64,000 nt of DNA from Streptomyces sp. JJ38 (GCF_019303475.1 NZ_JABLSI010000004.1:141676-205675); one strand, 5' to 3'; shown: positions 37,951 through 47,634, counted from the first letter of the stretch. The notes: a model not told the origin generated them from the sequence alone. Numbers and translations are program-made.

Positions 37951-38559
37951 TCAGCCTCCGGCTCGGGCGGTCCCGGACTCGCCACGGGCGGCGGCGAGCC
38001 GGACGGCGTCCAGGATCTTCTCGTAACCGGTGCAGCGGCACAGGTTGCCGGACAGCGCTTCGCGGATGTCGGCGTCGCTGGGCTGCGGGTTGCGCTCGAT
38101 GAGCTCGTCGGCGGCGACCAGCAGGCCCGGGGTGCAGAAGCCGCACTGCACGGCCCCGGCGTCGAGGAAGGCCTGCTGGATCGTCGACAGCTCGGCGTTC
38201 TCCCCGGCCTGGGAGCCGGCCGGGCCCTCCTGCGGATTCGCCTCCCACCTCTTGGCCCGGTCCAGCTCCGTCCCCCCGCAGGCGCCGGTCGCACAGCCCG
38301 CGGCGCGGTCCCTGGCGTAGTCCGCCAGGCCCTCGACGGTGACGACGTCCCGGTCCTGGACCTGGCCGGCGGCGACCAGGCAGGCGCACACGGGCACACC
38401 GTCCAGGCGGACGGTGCAGGAGCCGCACTCGCCCTGCTCGCAGGCGTTCTTGGAGCCGGGCAGGCCCAGGCGCTCGCGCAGCACGTACAGGAGGCTCTCG
38501 CCCTCCCAGACGTCGTCGGCCTCCTGCGGCCGGCCGTTGACTCGGAAGTTCACGCGCAC
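37951..38559 (-). CDS. Xanthine dehydrogenase 2Fe-2S subunit
   Basis: A 202-residue electron-transfer subunit with two clusters: plant-type CEQGECGSCTVRLDGVPVCAC, and the C-terminal pair QCGFCTPG plus CRCTGY. Between them is an insertion of about 35 residues (DRAAGCATGACGGTELDRAK onward) that includes an extra Cys pair, not expected in the usual subunit of about 160 residues. The GTG at 38559 has AAGGAGG 6 nt upstream and overlaps the FAD-subunit stop by 10 nt; a second GTG at 38553 is possible. Confidence 0.9.
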   Translation of the reverse strand: MRVNFRVNGRPQEADDVWEGESLLYVLRERLGLPGSKNACEQGECGSCTVRLDGVPVCACLVAAGQVQDRDVVTVEGLADYARDRAAGCATGACGGTELDRAKRWEANPQEGPAGSQAGENAELSTIQQAFLDAGAVQCGFCTPGLLVAADELIERNPQPSDADIREALSGNLCRCTGYEKILDAVRLAAARGESGTARAGG

Positions 38560-39458
38560 TGTGCGCCTCCTTCGGTGGCGGGGGTGCCTCGGCCCCCGGA
38601 GCGGTACTCGTCCCAGATCCAGCCGAGGGTGCGGCGGGCCATGACGCCCACGGCGTGCCGCCGGTACGTGGCGCTGCCGCGCACGTCGTCGATGGGGTTG
38701 CAGGCCCCGGAGGCGAGTTCCGCGAACTCCCGGGCCACGGACGGGGTGATCGTCTTGCCGCTCTCCCAGAAGCCGCCGTCGGCCAGGGCCGCGTTCAGGA
38801 ACTCCTCGGCGGCGGTGGCGCGCAGCGGGGTGGGGGCGGCGGAACCGATGCCGGTCCGGACGGTGTGCGTGTCGGGGTGGAGGGCGATCCCGAAGGCGCA
38901 CACGGCGATGACCATGGCGTTGCGCGTGCCGACCTTGGAGAACTGCTGCGGCCCCGCGGCCTTCTTGATGTGGATCGTCTTGATCAGCTCGTCGGCCGCG
39001 AGCGCGTTGCGCTTGACCCCGGTGTAGAACTCCTCCACCGGGATGAAGCGGGTCCCGCGCACCGACTCGACCTCGACCTCGGCGCCCGCGGCCAGCAGGG
39101 CCGGGTGCGAGTCGCCCGCCGGGGAGGCCGCGCCCAGGTTGCCGCCGACGCTGCCGCGGTTGCGGATCTGCGGGGAGCCCACGGTGTGGCCGGCCAGGGC
39201 CAGCCCGGGCAGTTCGGCGCGCAGGTTCTCGATGATCTGACTGTAGGGAACCGACGCCCCCAGGCGCACGTTCTCCTCACCGACCTCCCACGTGTGGAGC
39301 TCGGAGATGCGGTTCAGGTCCAGCAGGTACCCGGGTCGACGGTGGTCGAAGTTGATCTCGACCATGACATCGGTGCCGCCCGCGATGGGCACAGCCGTGG
39401 GGTGCTCGGCCTTGGCGGCGAGCGCCTCCTCCCAACTGGCGGGGCGCAGGAAGTCCAT
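38550..39458 (-). CDS. Xanthine dehydrogenase FAD-binding subunit
   Basis: A 302-residue subunit with the FAD loops TAVPIAGGTDVMVEINF near residue 25 and IRNRGSVGGNLGAASPAGDS near residue 105, plus a C-terminal CO-dehydrogenase-flavoprotein-like domain (FSKVGTRNAMVIAVC). First gene of the xdh operon. The 279 nt to the divergent PucR gene carry the promoters. Confidence 0.9.
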   Translation of the reverse strand: MDFLRPASWEEALAAKAEHPTAVPIAGGTDVMVEINFDHRRPGYLLDLNRISELHTWEVGEENVRLGASVPYSQIIENLRAELPGLALAGHTVGSPQIRNRGSVGGNLGAASPAGDSHPALLAAGAEVEVESVRGTRFIPVEEFYTGVKRNALAADELIKTIHIKKAAGPQQFSKVGTRNAMVIAVCAFGIALHPDTHTVRTGIGSAAPTPLRATAAEEFLNAALADGGFWESGKTITPSVAREFAELASGACNPIDDVRGSATYRRHAVGVMARRTLGWIWDEYRSGGRGTPATEGGAQCA

Positions 39459-39642
39459 GAATCGTCTCTTCTCGGATCGCGGCTACTGAGAGCTGAGGGC
39501 ACCGTGGCCAGAGAGGCACCCTTGCCATGGGCTTGTTCATCTGTCGTTCATCAGGTGTGACCCAGTAGACAGCCGCCCAATCGCGGCGGTGCAGTCACCG
39601 AATGCATGAAGCGATTAGCCGGTGGACGCCGTGGTCTTGTAG

Positions 39643-39654
39643 ATTCGAACGAAT
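39643..39654. promoter_or_regulatory. ATTCG-AA-CGAAT inverted repeat in the xdh/pucR region
   Basis: Perfect 5-bp arms around AA, 83 nt before the PucR gene and 185 nt before the xdh operon. The same intergenic stretch (39459-39737) also has a direct repeat GTTCATC (39536, 39547). These are candidate PucR sites. Confidence 0.4.
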
Positions 39655-39737
39655 GACGGGGCCGTTCCTGCGACGTGGGCCTTACACCCCGTTCGGACGG
39701 TCACAGAAGCAACACGCTACGGAACGGTGAGCAACAC

Positions 39738-41435
39738 ATGCGGCTGCGCGCACTGCTGGAGACGGCTTCGCTCGGGCTGCGCCTGCTGGGCGGAACCCAG
39801 GAGCTGGACCGGCAGGTCCGCGGCGTCATGACGACGGACCTGCGCGACCCGAGCCGCTATCTGTCGGGCGGGGAACTGGTGCTCACGGGGCTGGCGTGGC
39901 GCCGGGGGCCGGAGGACTCCGACGCGTTCGTGCGGATCCTCGCGGCCGCGGGCGTGGCCGGTCTGGCGGCCGGCGAGGCCGAGATGGGGCAGGTGCCCGA
40001 GGACCTGGTGGAGGCCTGCGACCGGCACCGGCTGCCCCTGTTCTCCGTCGACGAGGACGTCGCGTTCGCGACGATCACCGAGCACGTGGTCCGGCAGGTC
40101 TCGGGGGAACGCGCCGGGGACCTCGCCGCCGTCGTCGAACGGCACCGGCGGCTGATGTCGCCGGGGCCGGGCGGCGGCGGCCCTGACGTGGTGCTCGATC
40201 TGCTGGGCTCGGACCTGGACCTGCGCGCCTGGGTGCTCACGCCCACCGGGCGCCAGATCGCCGGGGCCGGTCCGGGTTCCCAGGCCCCCGCCCTCCCGGC
40301 CGAGGTGCGGGCCCAGCTCGCCGGTGAGCATCTCGCGGCCCTGCGCGGCGGGCGCCGCGGCCCCTACCGGACGACGGTCGGGGACGCGTCCTACTCCCTG
40401 TTCCCGGTGCGCGGCGACGGCCGCGACCTGCGGGCCACGGTGCTCTCCGACTGGCTGCTGGCCGTCGAGGCCGACGCCGGGGAGTGGCCCGAACAGCGGC
40501 TGGACCTGCTCCAGGGCGTCACCCAGCTCATCGCCGTCGAGCGGGACCGGCGGGACGCGGCCCGCACGGTCCGCCGTCGGCTCGCCCAGGACGTGCTGGA
40601 GCTGGTGCAGTCGGGCGCCCCGCCCGCCGAGATCGCCGCCCGGCTGCGGGTGGCGGCGCCGGTCCTGCTGCCGGGCCTCGGCACCGCCCCCAAGTGGCAG
40701 GTGGTGGTCGCCTCCGTGGAGTGGGCGGGCGGCGACGTGCCCGGCGGGCCGGTGGCCCAGGCCCTGCTGGAGGAGGCGCTCGTCGATCCCCGGACGCCCG
40801 GCCCCGACCCGGCCGACCGGATCGCCGTCGCCCACACCGGCGAGGAGGCGGTGGCCCTCGTGCCGCTGACCGGCGAGGGCTCCGAGCAGGTCACCGGCGG
40901 CGCGGCCGAGGCCGCCGAGGACGCGGAGGCCGCCGTGCCCGGTCTGCGGGCGCACACGCTGCTGGCCTCCGTGCGGGAGCCCCTGGAGCGCGGCCTCGCC
41001 GACGACGGGCGTCTCACCCTCGGCGTCAGCGCCGCCGTGACCTCCGCCGAGGGGCTGCGCGGCGCACTGGAGGAGGCCCGGCACGCCCGCCGCGTCGCCG
41101 CGGCCCGGCCGGGCCGGGTGTGCGCGGCCGGGCACGAGGAGCTGGCCTCGCACGTCCTGCTGCTGCCGTTCGTCCCCGACGACGTCCGCCGCGCGTTCAC
41201 CGCCCGCCTGCTGGACCCGCTGCGCGACTACGACCGCCGGCACCGTGCCGAACTGGTCGACACCCTGGAGGCGTTCCTGGAGAGCGACGGCTCCTGGACG
41301 CGCTGCGCCGCCCGGCTGCATCTGCACGTCAACACCCTGCGCTACCGGGTCGGTCGCATCGAGCAGCTCACCGGCCGCGACCTGTCGCGGCTGGAGGACA
41401 AGCTGGACTTCTTCCTGGCGCTGCGGATCAGCTGA
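39738..41435 (+). CDS. PucR-family transcriptional regulator (purine locus)
   Basis: A 565-residue PucR protein. The N-terminal sensor is MRLRALLETASLGLRLLGGT with RYLSGGELVLTGLAWR; the C-terminal helix-turn-helix is DTLEAFLESDGSWTRCAARL followed by HLHVNTLRYRVGRIEQLTG. Divergent from the xdh operon, it probably activates it, as PucR does for purine catabolism in Bacillus. Its stop codon lies inside the 8-bp palindrome TCAGCTGA, which also encodes the stop of the convergent exporter gene (41428), so the two genes overlap tail to tail. Confidence 0.88.
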   Translation: MRLRALLETASLGLRLLGGTQELDRQVRGVMTTDLRDPSRYLSGGELVLTGLAWRRGPEDSDAFVRILAAAGVAGLAAGEAEMGQVPEDLVEACDRHRLPLFSVDEDVAFATITEHVVRQVSGERAGDLAAVVERHRRLMSPGPGGGGPDVVLDLLGSDLDLRAWVLTPTGRQIAGAGPGSQAPALPAEVRAQLAGEHLAALRGGRRGPYRTTVGDASYSLFPVRGDGRDLRATVLSDWLLAVEADAGEWPEQRLDLLQGVTQLIAVERDRRDAARTVRRRLAQDVLELVQSGAPPAEIAARLRVAAPVLLPGLGTAPKWQVVVASVEWAGGDVPGGPVAQALLEEALVDPRTPGPDPADRIAVAHTGEEAVALVPLTGEGSEQVTGGAAEAAEDAEAAVPGLRAHTLLASVREPLERGLADDGRLTLGVSAAVTSAEGLRGALEEARHARRVAAARPGRVCAAGHEELASHVLLLPFVPDDVRRAFTARLLDPLRDYDRRHRAELVDTLEAFLESDGSWTRCAARLHLHVNTLRYRVGRIEQLTGRDLSRLEDKLDFFLALRIS

Positions 41436-43233
41436 CCGCGCCGCCCGCCGGGCCCGGCAGTGGGCCGCGGTCCAGCAGCCGGCACAGGGCTCCGGGGCGG
41501 GCGGTCAGCTCGGCCCAGGTGCCCTCCTCCACGACGCGGCCGCCCTCGAGCACCGCGATCCGGTCGGCGCGACGGATCGTGGCCGGGCGGTGGGCGATGA
41601 CCACCGTCACCCGTTCGGCGGCCCCCTCGGCCAGTGCCTCGGCGAGCCGGGCCTCGCTCGCGGTGTCGAGCTGGGCGGTGGACTCGTCCAGCACCAGCAC
41701 CCGGGGACGGACCAGCAGGGCCCGGGCCAGGGCCACCCGCGAGCGCTGCCCGCCGGAGAGCGTCGCGCCCCGCTCCCCCACGAGCCCGGCCATGCCGCCG
41801 GGCAGCCCGGCCGCGATCCGGTCGACGCCGCACAGCGCGGCGACCCGGGCCAGTTCGGCGTCGTCCGCCTCCGGTACGGCCAGGCGGAGGTTGTCGGCCA
41901 GGGTGCCGTGGAAGAGGGGCGCGTCCTGCCCCACGAGGGCGACGGCGCGGCGCAGTTCGGCGTCCGCCACCGCCCGCAGGTCGACCGGCGCGCCCGTCCC
42001 GGGTACGAGTTCCAGCCGTCCGGCCTCCGGATCCCAGAAGCGCGCCAGGAGTTGCGCGCAGGTTGTCTTGCCCGCCCCGGACGCTCCCACCAGGGCGAGG
42101 GTGCGGCCGGGCGGAACCGTCAGGTCGAGCCCGTCCAGTACGAGGGGGCCGCCGTAGCCGAAGCGCACGCCGCGCAGCCGCAGGCCCAGTGGCCCGGGCG
42201 GCAGCGGAACCGGGTCGGCCGGGGGCGGGGCCGAGGGCGCGGCCAGCACCGCGGCCCGGACCCGCTGGGCGGCCGGGCGCAGGGCGGCGGCACGGGCCAG
42301 CGCCTGGGCGGACTCGGCCACCGGGGCCAGGGCGGCCAGAGCCAGGGCCAGGGTGGCCGGAGCCCAGGGGCCGGAGAGCCGCCCGGCGGTGACGGCATGC
42401 GCGGTCACCGCGACGACGCCGAGCACGGCGGTGACGACGAGGGCGTCCCGGAGCGCGGAGGCCAGCGCCTCCCAGCCGGCCTCCGCGCGCTGCGCCCGCC
42501 CGAGCTCCGTGCCCCGGTCGGCGAGCAGGGCGCGGCGCCGGGGCAGCGCGCCGAAGGCCAGCAGTTCGCGGAGCCCGTCGACGGTGTCCACCGCGTCGGC
42601 CGAGAGCCGGGCCGCCGCGGCCCGGGTGCGGGCTCCCCGGGCGGCCCGGGCCCGGCCCTCCAGCAGCGCACCGGCCGGGAGGAGGAGCGCCGCGGGCAGC
42701 ACGATGGCCAGCAGCCAGGGTTCGACGACCGCCAGTACGGCCCCGGAGGCGGTGAACACCACGGTAGAGGCGAGCAGTTGGGCGGTGGTGTGGGCGTAGA
42801 AGAACTCCAGCGCCTCCACGTCGGCCATCGCGGTCGCGGCCAGGTCTCCGCTGCGTCGCCCGGCGACGCGGGCGGGCGCGCTGCGGGCGAGCCCGTCGAA
42901 GACCCGCACCCGCAGGACCGCGAGCACCCGGTAGGCGAGGTCGTGGGAGAGGTCCATCTCCCGCCAGGTGGCCAGCGCGCGGCCGGCCACGAGCGCGACC
43001 AGCAGAACGACGGTCCACGGCGCGGGCGGGTCCTGCTCGGTCAGCGCGGCCCCGACGGTGTGGGCGGCGAGCGTCACCAGCGCGGCCAGGAAGGCGTGTT
43101 CGGCCAGGGCCGCGAGGGCGGTGCGCAGGGCCGTGGCGCGGTGGGCGCGCAGGGCGGGCAGGAGGGCCCGCAGCGCCCCCCGGGAGGACTCGGCGTGCGG
43201 GACATCGGCGGGTGCGGGTGCGGTGGTGGTCAT
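41428..43233 (-). CDS. ABC exporter half (CydC-like), RiPP cluster
   Basis: A 601-residue fused membrane-ATPase protein with about six helices in the first 300 residues. The ATPase has Walker A GASGAGKTT, Q-loop VGQDAPLFHG, signature [15 protein letters not shown], Walker B VLVLDEST and switch IAHRPATIRRAD. Walker B is followed by Ser rather than the usual Glu-Ala/Pro pattern (DEST), so Glu is retained. It pairs with the next gene as a CydDC-like heterodimeric exporter. It overlaps that gene by 4 nt (ATGA), which puts it in the RiPP operon. Confidence 0.85.
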   Translation of the reverse strand: MTTTAPAPADVPHAESSRGALRALLPALRAHRATALRTALAALAEHAFLAALVTLAAHTVGAALTEQDPPAPWTVVLLVALVAGRALATWREMDLSHDLAYRVLAVLRVRVFDGLARSAPARVAGRRSGDLAATAMADVEALEFFYAHTTAQLLASTVVFTASGAVLAVVEPWLLAIVLPAALLLPAGALLEGRARAARGARTRAAAARLSADAVDTVDGLRELLAFGALPRRRALLADRGTELGRAQRAEAGWEALASALRDALVVTAVLGVVAVTAHAVTAGRLSGPWAPATLALALAALAPVAESAQALARAAALRPAAQRVRAAVLAAPSAPPPADPVPLPPGPLGLRLRGVRFGYGGPLVLDGLDLTVPPGRTLALVGASGAGKTTCAQLLARFWDPEAGRLELVPGTGAPVDLRAVADAELRRAVALVGQDAPLFHGTLADNLRLAVPEADDAELARVAALCGVDRIAAGLPGGMAGLVGERGATLSGGQRSRVALARALLVRPRVLVLDESTAQLDTASEARLAEALAEGAAERVTVVIAHRPATIRRADRIAVLEGGRVVEEGTWAELTARPGALCRLLDRGPLPGPAGGAVS

Positions 43234-44969
43234 GCGGCGAGTCCCCTCTCCTCGGTGCGTCCCGCCGTGACCAACCCGGCGTACACCGGGGAGGTGTGCA
43301 GCAGCGTGGCGTGGTCGCCGGTGGCCTCCACCCGGCCCGCGTCCAGGACGACGATCCGGTCGGCATGCCGGACGGAGGCGAGGCGATGGGCGACGACGAG
43401 GCAGGTGCGTCCGCTGGCGGCGTCGAGCAGCTCCCGGACGACGTGCGCCTCGCGGTGCTCGTCGACGGCGCTGGTCGCCTCGTCCAGCACGAGGACGGGG
43501 GCGTCCGCCAGCAACGCCCTGGCCAGCGCCAGGCGTTGGCGCTGGCCACCGGAGAGGCCCGCGCCGCGCTCGCCGACGAGGGTCGCGTAGCCCTGCGGCA
43601 GGGCCGCGAGTTCGTCGTGGACGCCGGCGGCCCGGGCCGCCGCGTGCAGGGCGGCGTCGTCGGCGTCGGGGGCGGCCAGCCGGAGGTTCTCGGCGACGGT
43701 GGCGTGGAAGAGGTAGGTGTCCTGGGAGACGACGGCGATGCCGCGGCGCAACGCGTCCAGGGCCAGGTCGGCGACGTCCAGCCCGTCCAGCAGCACCCGG
43801 CCGCGCCCGGGCTCGCGCTGCCGCAGGAGGAGCGCGAGCAGCGTGGTCTTGCCTGCTCCGGAAGGGCCGACGACGGCGGTGGTGCGGCCCGCCTCGGCGG
43901 TGAAGGTGACGCCGTCGAGCGCGGGCCGGGCGGCGCCGGGGTAGCGGAAGCGGACGTCCTCGAAGCGCACGGCGGGCGGCCGCGACCAGGCGGGGCGGGC
44001 GGTTCCGGCGTCGGCGACCTCGGGCTCGGCCGTGCGCAGTGCGGCGAGGCCGTCGGCGGCCGAGGCGCCGAGGTACCCGGCGTGCCACTCGCGGGCCAGG
44101 TCGCGCACCGGGCGGAAGCACTCACCGGTGAGGAGGAGCAGCAGATAGGTGCCGGTGGCCGTGGTCTGGCCGGTGGCGGCGGACCAGCAGGCCAGCAGGG
44201 CGGCGGCGACGGTGCCACCCTGCACCGCGAGGTCGGTGAGCGCCGTGTCCACGAGCGACACCCGCAGTTGGGCGACGGTGCTGCGGTGCAGGTCGGCCGA
44301 GCGGCGTTCGAGTCGGGCGCGGGTCCGGCCGACGGCCCCGGCGGCGCGCAGCGTCGGCATGCCCTGGAGAGCCTCCAGGTAGTCGGCCCCCAACGCCTCG
44401 TAGGTGTCCCAGTGTTCGGCGCCGCGGCGGGCGAGCAGCCGGTCCCAGGCCCGGGGCCCGAGGAGCGCGAGGAGCAGTGCGGGGACGAGAGCGAGCAGCA
44501 CGACCGGGTGGACGAGGGCGACGGCCGCGAGCAGCAGCGGCGGGGTGGCGCAGGTGACCAGCAGCTGCGGCAGGTAGCGGGAGACGTAGGCGTCCACGCC
44601 CTCCACGCCGTCGACGAGCGTGGTGCGCACGGCCCCGGCCCGGGCTCCGACGAGGTGGGCGGGACCCAGCGCGGCCAGCCGGGCGACCAGCGCGTCGCGC
44701 AGCCGGACGCGCACCAGGGCCCCGGCGCGGGCGGCGGTGCGCCGCTGCCACCAGACGAGCCAGGAACGGAGCGCCACGACGCCGCCCACCGCGAGCAGCA
44801 GCGGGGGCAGTGCGCCGGTGCGGCCCCCGGCGACGGCGGCGAGCGCGAGGGCGAGCAGACCGGCCTGGGCGAGGTGGGTCGCGGCGACGGCGGCGAGGAG
44901 GGCGGTGGCGGCGAGCAGCGGCCCTCGCCCGGTGCGGGCGGCGGCCCGCAGCTCGGGGTGTATCAGCAT
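43230..44969 (-). CDS. ABC exporter half (CydD-like), RiPP cluster
   Basis: A 579-residue fused ABC exporter with membrane helices up to about residue 300. The ATPase has Walker A GPSGAGKTTLLALLL, Q-loop VSQDTYLFHA, signature LSGGQRQRLALARALL, Walker B VLVLDEATSAVD and switch VAHRLASVRHAD. The membrane part (HLVGARAGAVRTTLVDGVEG, YLPQLLVTCATPP) is CydD-like. It probably exports the modified peptide with its partner. AGGAG lies 8 nt before the ATG, which overlaps the SagB-like gene by 7 nt. Confidence 0.85.
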   Translation of the reverse strand: MLIHPELRAAARTGRGPLLAATALLAAVAATHLAQAGLLALALAAVAGGRTGALPPLLLAVGGVVALRSWLVWWQRRTAARAGALVRVRLRDALVARLAALGPAHLVGARAGAVRTTLVDGVEGVDAYVSRYLPQLLVTCATPPLLLAAVALVHPVVLLALVPALLLALLGPRAWDRLLARRGAEHWDTYEALGADYLEALQGMPTLRAAGAVGRTRARLERRSADLHRSTVAQLRVSLVDTALTDLAVQGGTVAAALLACWSAATGQTTATGTYLLLLLTGECFRPVRDLAREWHAGYLGASAADGLAALRTAEPEVADAGTARPAWSRPPAVRFEDVRFRYPGAARPALDGVTFTAEAGRTTAVVGPSGAGKTTLLALLLRQREPGRGRVLLDGLDVADLALDALRRGIAVVSQDTYLFHATVAENLRLAAPDADDAALHAAARAAGVHDELAALPQGYATLVGERGAGLSGGQRQRLALARALLADAPVLVLDEATSAVDEHREAHVVRELLDAASGRTCLVVAHRLASVRHADRIVVLDAGRVEATGDHATLLHTSPVYAGLVTAGRTEERGLAA

Positions 44970-46240
44970 CGTGGCGGCTCCTGCGGTCGAGGGGGTGGGG
45001 CACCACCGGGTGCGGGCCGGGCACCGCGGGCGGCTGACGAGCCGTCGTCGGCCGGGGCGCCGAGGGCGAGGCCGTGGACGACCCACTGGCGGCCCGGCGG
45101 GTCGCCGAGTGCGGCGCCGAGGTCGGCGTTCTGCCAGGAGCCGACCGGACGGGCGCCCAGGCCGTGGCTTCCGGCGACGGACTGGGCGAGCCCGACGGCG
45201 TACCCGGCCCGCAGATGGGCCCGGCGGATGTGGGCGGCGTCGGCGTCGTCCGGGCAGCCGTACCCGACGAGCACGGCCCCGCTCTCGGCGAGCCAGCCCT
45301 GCCGGGCGGCCCAGGCGGCCAGCGTCGGGCGGGCCTCACCGGTGGCCAGGCGACGCAGCCGCCCGTCGGGTGCGAGGGCGAGGAGGCCCGGCTCGGGGCC
45401 GCCGACCGCCACGCACCAGTCGAGAACGCTCGCCGCGGCCCGTTCCACGGTGGCCAGCACGGCGGCGAGAGCCGCCTCGTCCGGCGCTCCGGTCAGCGGA
45501 GGCCGCGGGCTGCGCCGCGCCAGCAACTGCCGCGTCCCGGGGGCCGGTCGGGGGTACTCGGCGCGCGGTGCGCCCGGGGGCGGCAGCCGGACGACCGCCA
45601 GCGGGTGGGACGTACGCCCGTCGATGTCGAGCTCGGGGGCGGGCGCGCCGAGCGCCTGGCTGGCGAGCCACAGGGCGGCGACGGCATGGCCGGTGTCGAG
45701 GAGAGCGAGCGGCCAGGCGCGGTGCCCGTAGTGGGAGCGGGTGCGCGCGATCGTCACACTCAACTCCAGCCGTACGCCCGGGGGTGCGGGCGTGGGCGGA
45801 GCGCTCAGGCAGTGGAGCCGGTGGCGCAGCGGATCGTAGCCGTACCGTCCGGCCGGCAGGGGCGCGTCGGCACCCACGGTGAGGCGGACGTCGACCGGGT
45901 GGCAGCCACCGGCGGAGGACGCCGGACGCAGCCGGCCGCCCGCGTCGGACGCGGCGAGCGCGAACCGCAGAATCCGGCCGAGGTCCACCTCGCCAGAGCG
46001 GGCCTCGCCCACGCAGAGCGCCGGTCCCGGCCAACGCGGTACGGGCGGCCCGGGCGGGGTGTCGGGGCCCGGCTCCTCGGGGCCGCGGGCCCGGGCCAGC
46101 TCGGCGGGCAGGTCCGGTTCCCCCGTCGCGTTGCGGGGTCCGGGGCCGTCGGAGCCCGTGGAACCGTCGGGGCCGTGAGGGGCACCGGGGGCATCAGGGG
46201 CATCGGGAGAAGGCGGAGTGGTCATGTCCGGCAGGCTCAC
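44963..46240 (-). CDS. SagB-type FMN dehydrogenase-like protein, RiPP cluster
   Basis: A 425-residue protein with a Pro/Gly-rich N-terminus of about 80 residues, then a nitroreductase-fold SagB/McbC-like region: LGRILRFALAASDAGGRL, RPASSAGGCHPVDVRL, YGYDPLRHRLHCL, then SHYGHRAWPLALLDTGHAVAALWLASQALG and AHIRRAHLRAGYAVGLAQSV. SagB enzymes oxidise azolines to azoles, so a dehydrogenation or related step on the precursor is expected; the substrate here is unproven. The GTG at 46240 overlaps the YcaO stop (GTGA); ATG 46225 is an alternative. Confidence 0.75.
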   Translation of the reverse strand: MSLPDMTTPPSPDAPDAPGAPHGPDGSTGSDGPGPRNATGEPDLPAELARARGPEEPGPDTPPGPPVPRWPGPALCVGEARSGEVDLGRILRFALAASDAGGRLRPASSAGGCHPVDVRLTVGADAPLPAGRYGYDPLRHRLHCLSAPPTPAPPGVRLELSVTIARTRSHYGHRAWPLALLDTGHAVAALWLASQALGAPAPELDIDGRTSHPLAVVRLPPPGAPRAEYPRPAPGTRQLLARRSPRPPLTGAPDEAALAAVLATVERAAASVLDWCVAVGGPEPGLLALAPDGRLRRLATGEARPTLAAWAARQGWLAESGAVLVGYGCPDDADAAHIRRAHLRAGYAVGLAQSVAGSHGLGARPVGSWQNADLGAALGDPPGRQWVVHGLALGAPADDGSSAARGARPAPGGAPPPRPQEPPRC

Positions 46241-47634
46241 ATGTGCGGCGGTGGCGCCAGGGTGAAGTCGGCCGGGGCGGCGGGCGCCGTGTCACGCCAG
46301 CCCCGCAGGAGCGCGGCCTCGGCGAACCGCGGGCAGCCCAGGTAGGCGAAGGCGGCCGGGGCGTTGGGCACCAGCCCGGAGACGAGGACCCGGGCCACCC
46401 GCAGCGGGGTCTCGGCGACGTCCTCGGTGGTGAGGTCGGCGGTGACGATCCGGTGTCCGCCCTCGTGCAGGCGCCGCCACAGCCGTTCCCGGCTGCCGGA
46501 CGGCACGGCCTCGACCGGCACCGTGCCGAGAGCGGGCTCCGTGAAGCGCCGGGCCTCGGCGGCCATGCGCGGGTCGAGCCAGACCTGCACGTGGGCGCCG
46601 AGGTCGCGTACGGCGGCGAACTGCGGCCCGCAGACGTCGAGGTAGCGCGCGTCGGCGCGGTGGTCGAGGTAGAGGCCACGGGCCTGTAGGCCTGCGTCCA
46701 CCGCCCGGAACACCCAGCCGTCCGGTGTGGTGAGGCCCTGGGTGAACACCCAGGTGTGCACGGCCTCCAGCACGGCCTTGCGAGCCGCCTCCGCCGGGTC
46801 GTACCGGCAGGCGAACCCGGCCGCGTACAGGCCGCGTTCCGGGTCGTGGACGAGGGCGGCGACACAGGGGGCGAACTCGGAGGGCATCTCGGTGAGCCAC
46901 AGCCGCAGACCGCAGCCGGCGAGCTGCTCGGTGAGGCCGGGCACGCTCGCGGGGTCGATGCCGCGCGTGGGGCCGTCCAGATGCCACCACAGCTCCAGCG
47001 CGTCGCGCTCCACGATCTCCAGCAGCCCGCGCTCGACGGCGTCGTCCAGGCCCTGTCCGGTGGCGATGCCCGCGTAGTTGAGGTGGTGGACGCGGGGGTG
47101 CGAACGCAGCTCCCCCTGACGCCAGTTGAGGTGAGTGAGCGAGACCGGCGCCCAGCACTCCAGGGTGTCACCGTCCGGGGTGTGCTCCCGTGCCCGCGTC
47201 CACAGCGCTCGGGTGTCGGCGCGCAGGGGGCGGTAGGGGAAGCCCTCCCGCGCGTACTGCCAGGGGGCGTGGCGGGGCGCGGCGTCGGGCCCGTAGACCC
47301 GCAGCCCGGCGGCGGTCAGCTCGGCGGCGGTGGCCGAGCGCGGTGCGCCGGGGTGGCCGGGCGGCGGCACCCGGTTGCCGCAGTAACGTTCGACGGCCTC
47401 CGCGACGGCCGCGACGCGGGCGCCCTCGGGATCGTCGAACGTCGTACCGAGCGCGACCCGGTCGGCCGGCCAGGCGCCGAGCCGCCGGGCGTCGCTCACC
47501 TCGGCGGTCATGGCGGTGTAGCGCGGCGGGGCGCCGGCGGGCGGTTCGACCGGCGCCACGGAGCGGACGATCCCGCACACCGGGTCCACCAGGGCGTCGA
47601 GCGGCAGTGCGGGCGGCGAAGTGGGCGGAGTCAA
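46237..47634 (-). CDS. YcaO-domain cyclodehydratase/amidine-forming enzyme
   Basis: A 465-residue YcaO protein. ATP/Mg-binding blocks are AVAEAVERYCGNR, GLDDAVERGLLEIVERDALE and RKAVLEAVHTWVFTQG. YcaO enzymes phosphorylate backbone amides to make azolines, thioamides or amidines. Its C-terminus (FTLAPPPHM) lacks the full PxPxP motif of azoline-forming YcaOs. That, and the neighbours, recall the amidine-forming streptamidine family (from memory, unverified). It uses a TTG start at 47634, inside TTGA with the hydrolase stop, with GAGGAG 8 nt upstream. Confidence 0.88.
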   Translation of the reverse strand: MTPPTSPPALPLDALVDPVCGIVRSVAPVEPPAGAPPRYTAMTAEVSDARRLGAWPADRVALGTTFDDPEGARVAAVAEAVERYCGNRVPPPGHPGAPRSATAAELTAAGLRVYGPDAAPRHAPWQYAREGFPYRPLRADTRALWTRAREHTPDGDTLECWAPVSLTHLNWRQGELRSHPRVHHLNYAGIATGQGLDDAVERGLLEIVERDALELWWHLDGPTRGIDPASVPGLTEQLAGCGLRLWLTEMPSEFAPCVAALVHDPERGLYAAGFACRYDPAEAARKAVLEAVHTWVFTQGLTTPDGWVFRAVDAGLQARGLYLDHRADARYLDVCGPQFAAVRDLGAHVQVWLDPRMAAEARRFTEPALGTVPVEAVPSGSRERLWRRLHEGGHRIVTADLTTEDVAETPLRVARVLVSGLVPNAPAAFAYLGCPRFAEAALLRGWRDTAPAAPADFTLAPPPHM

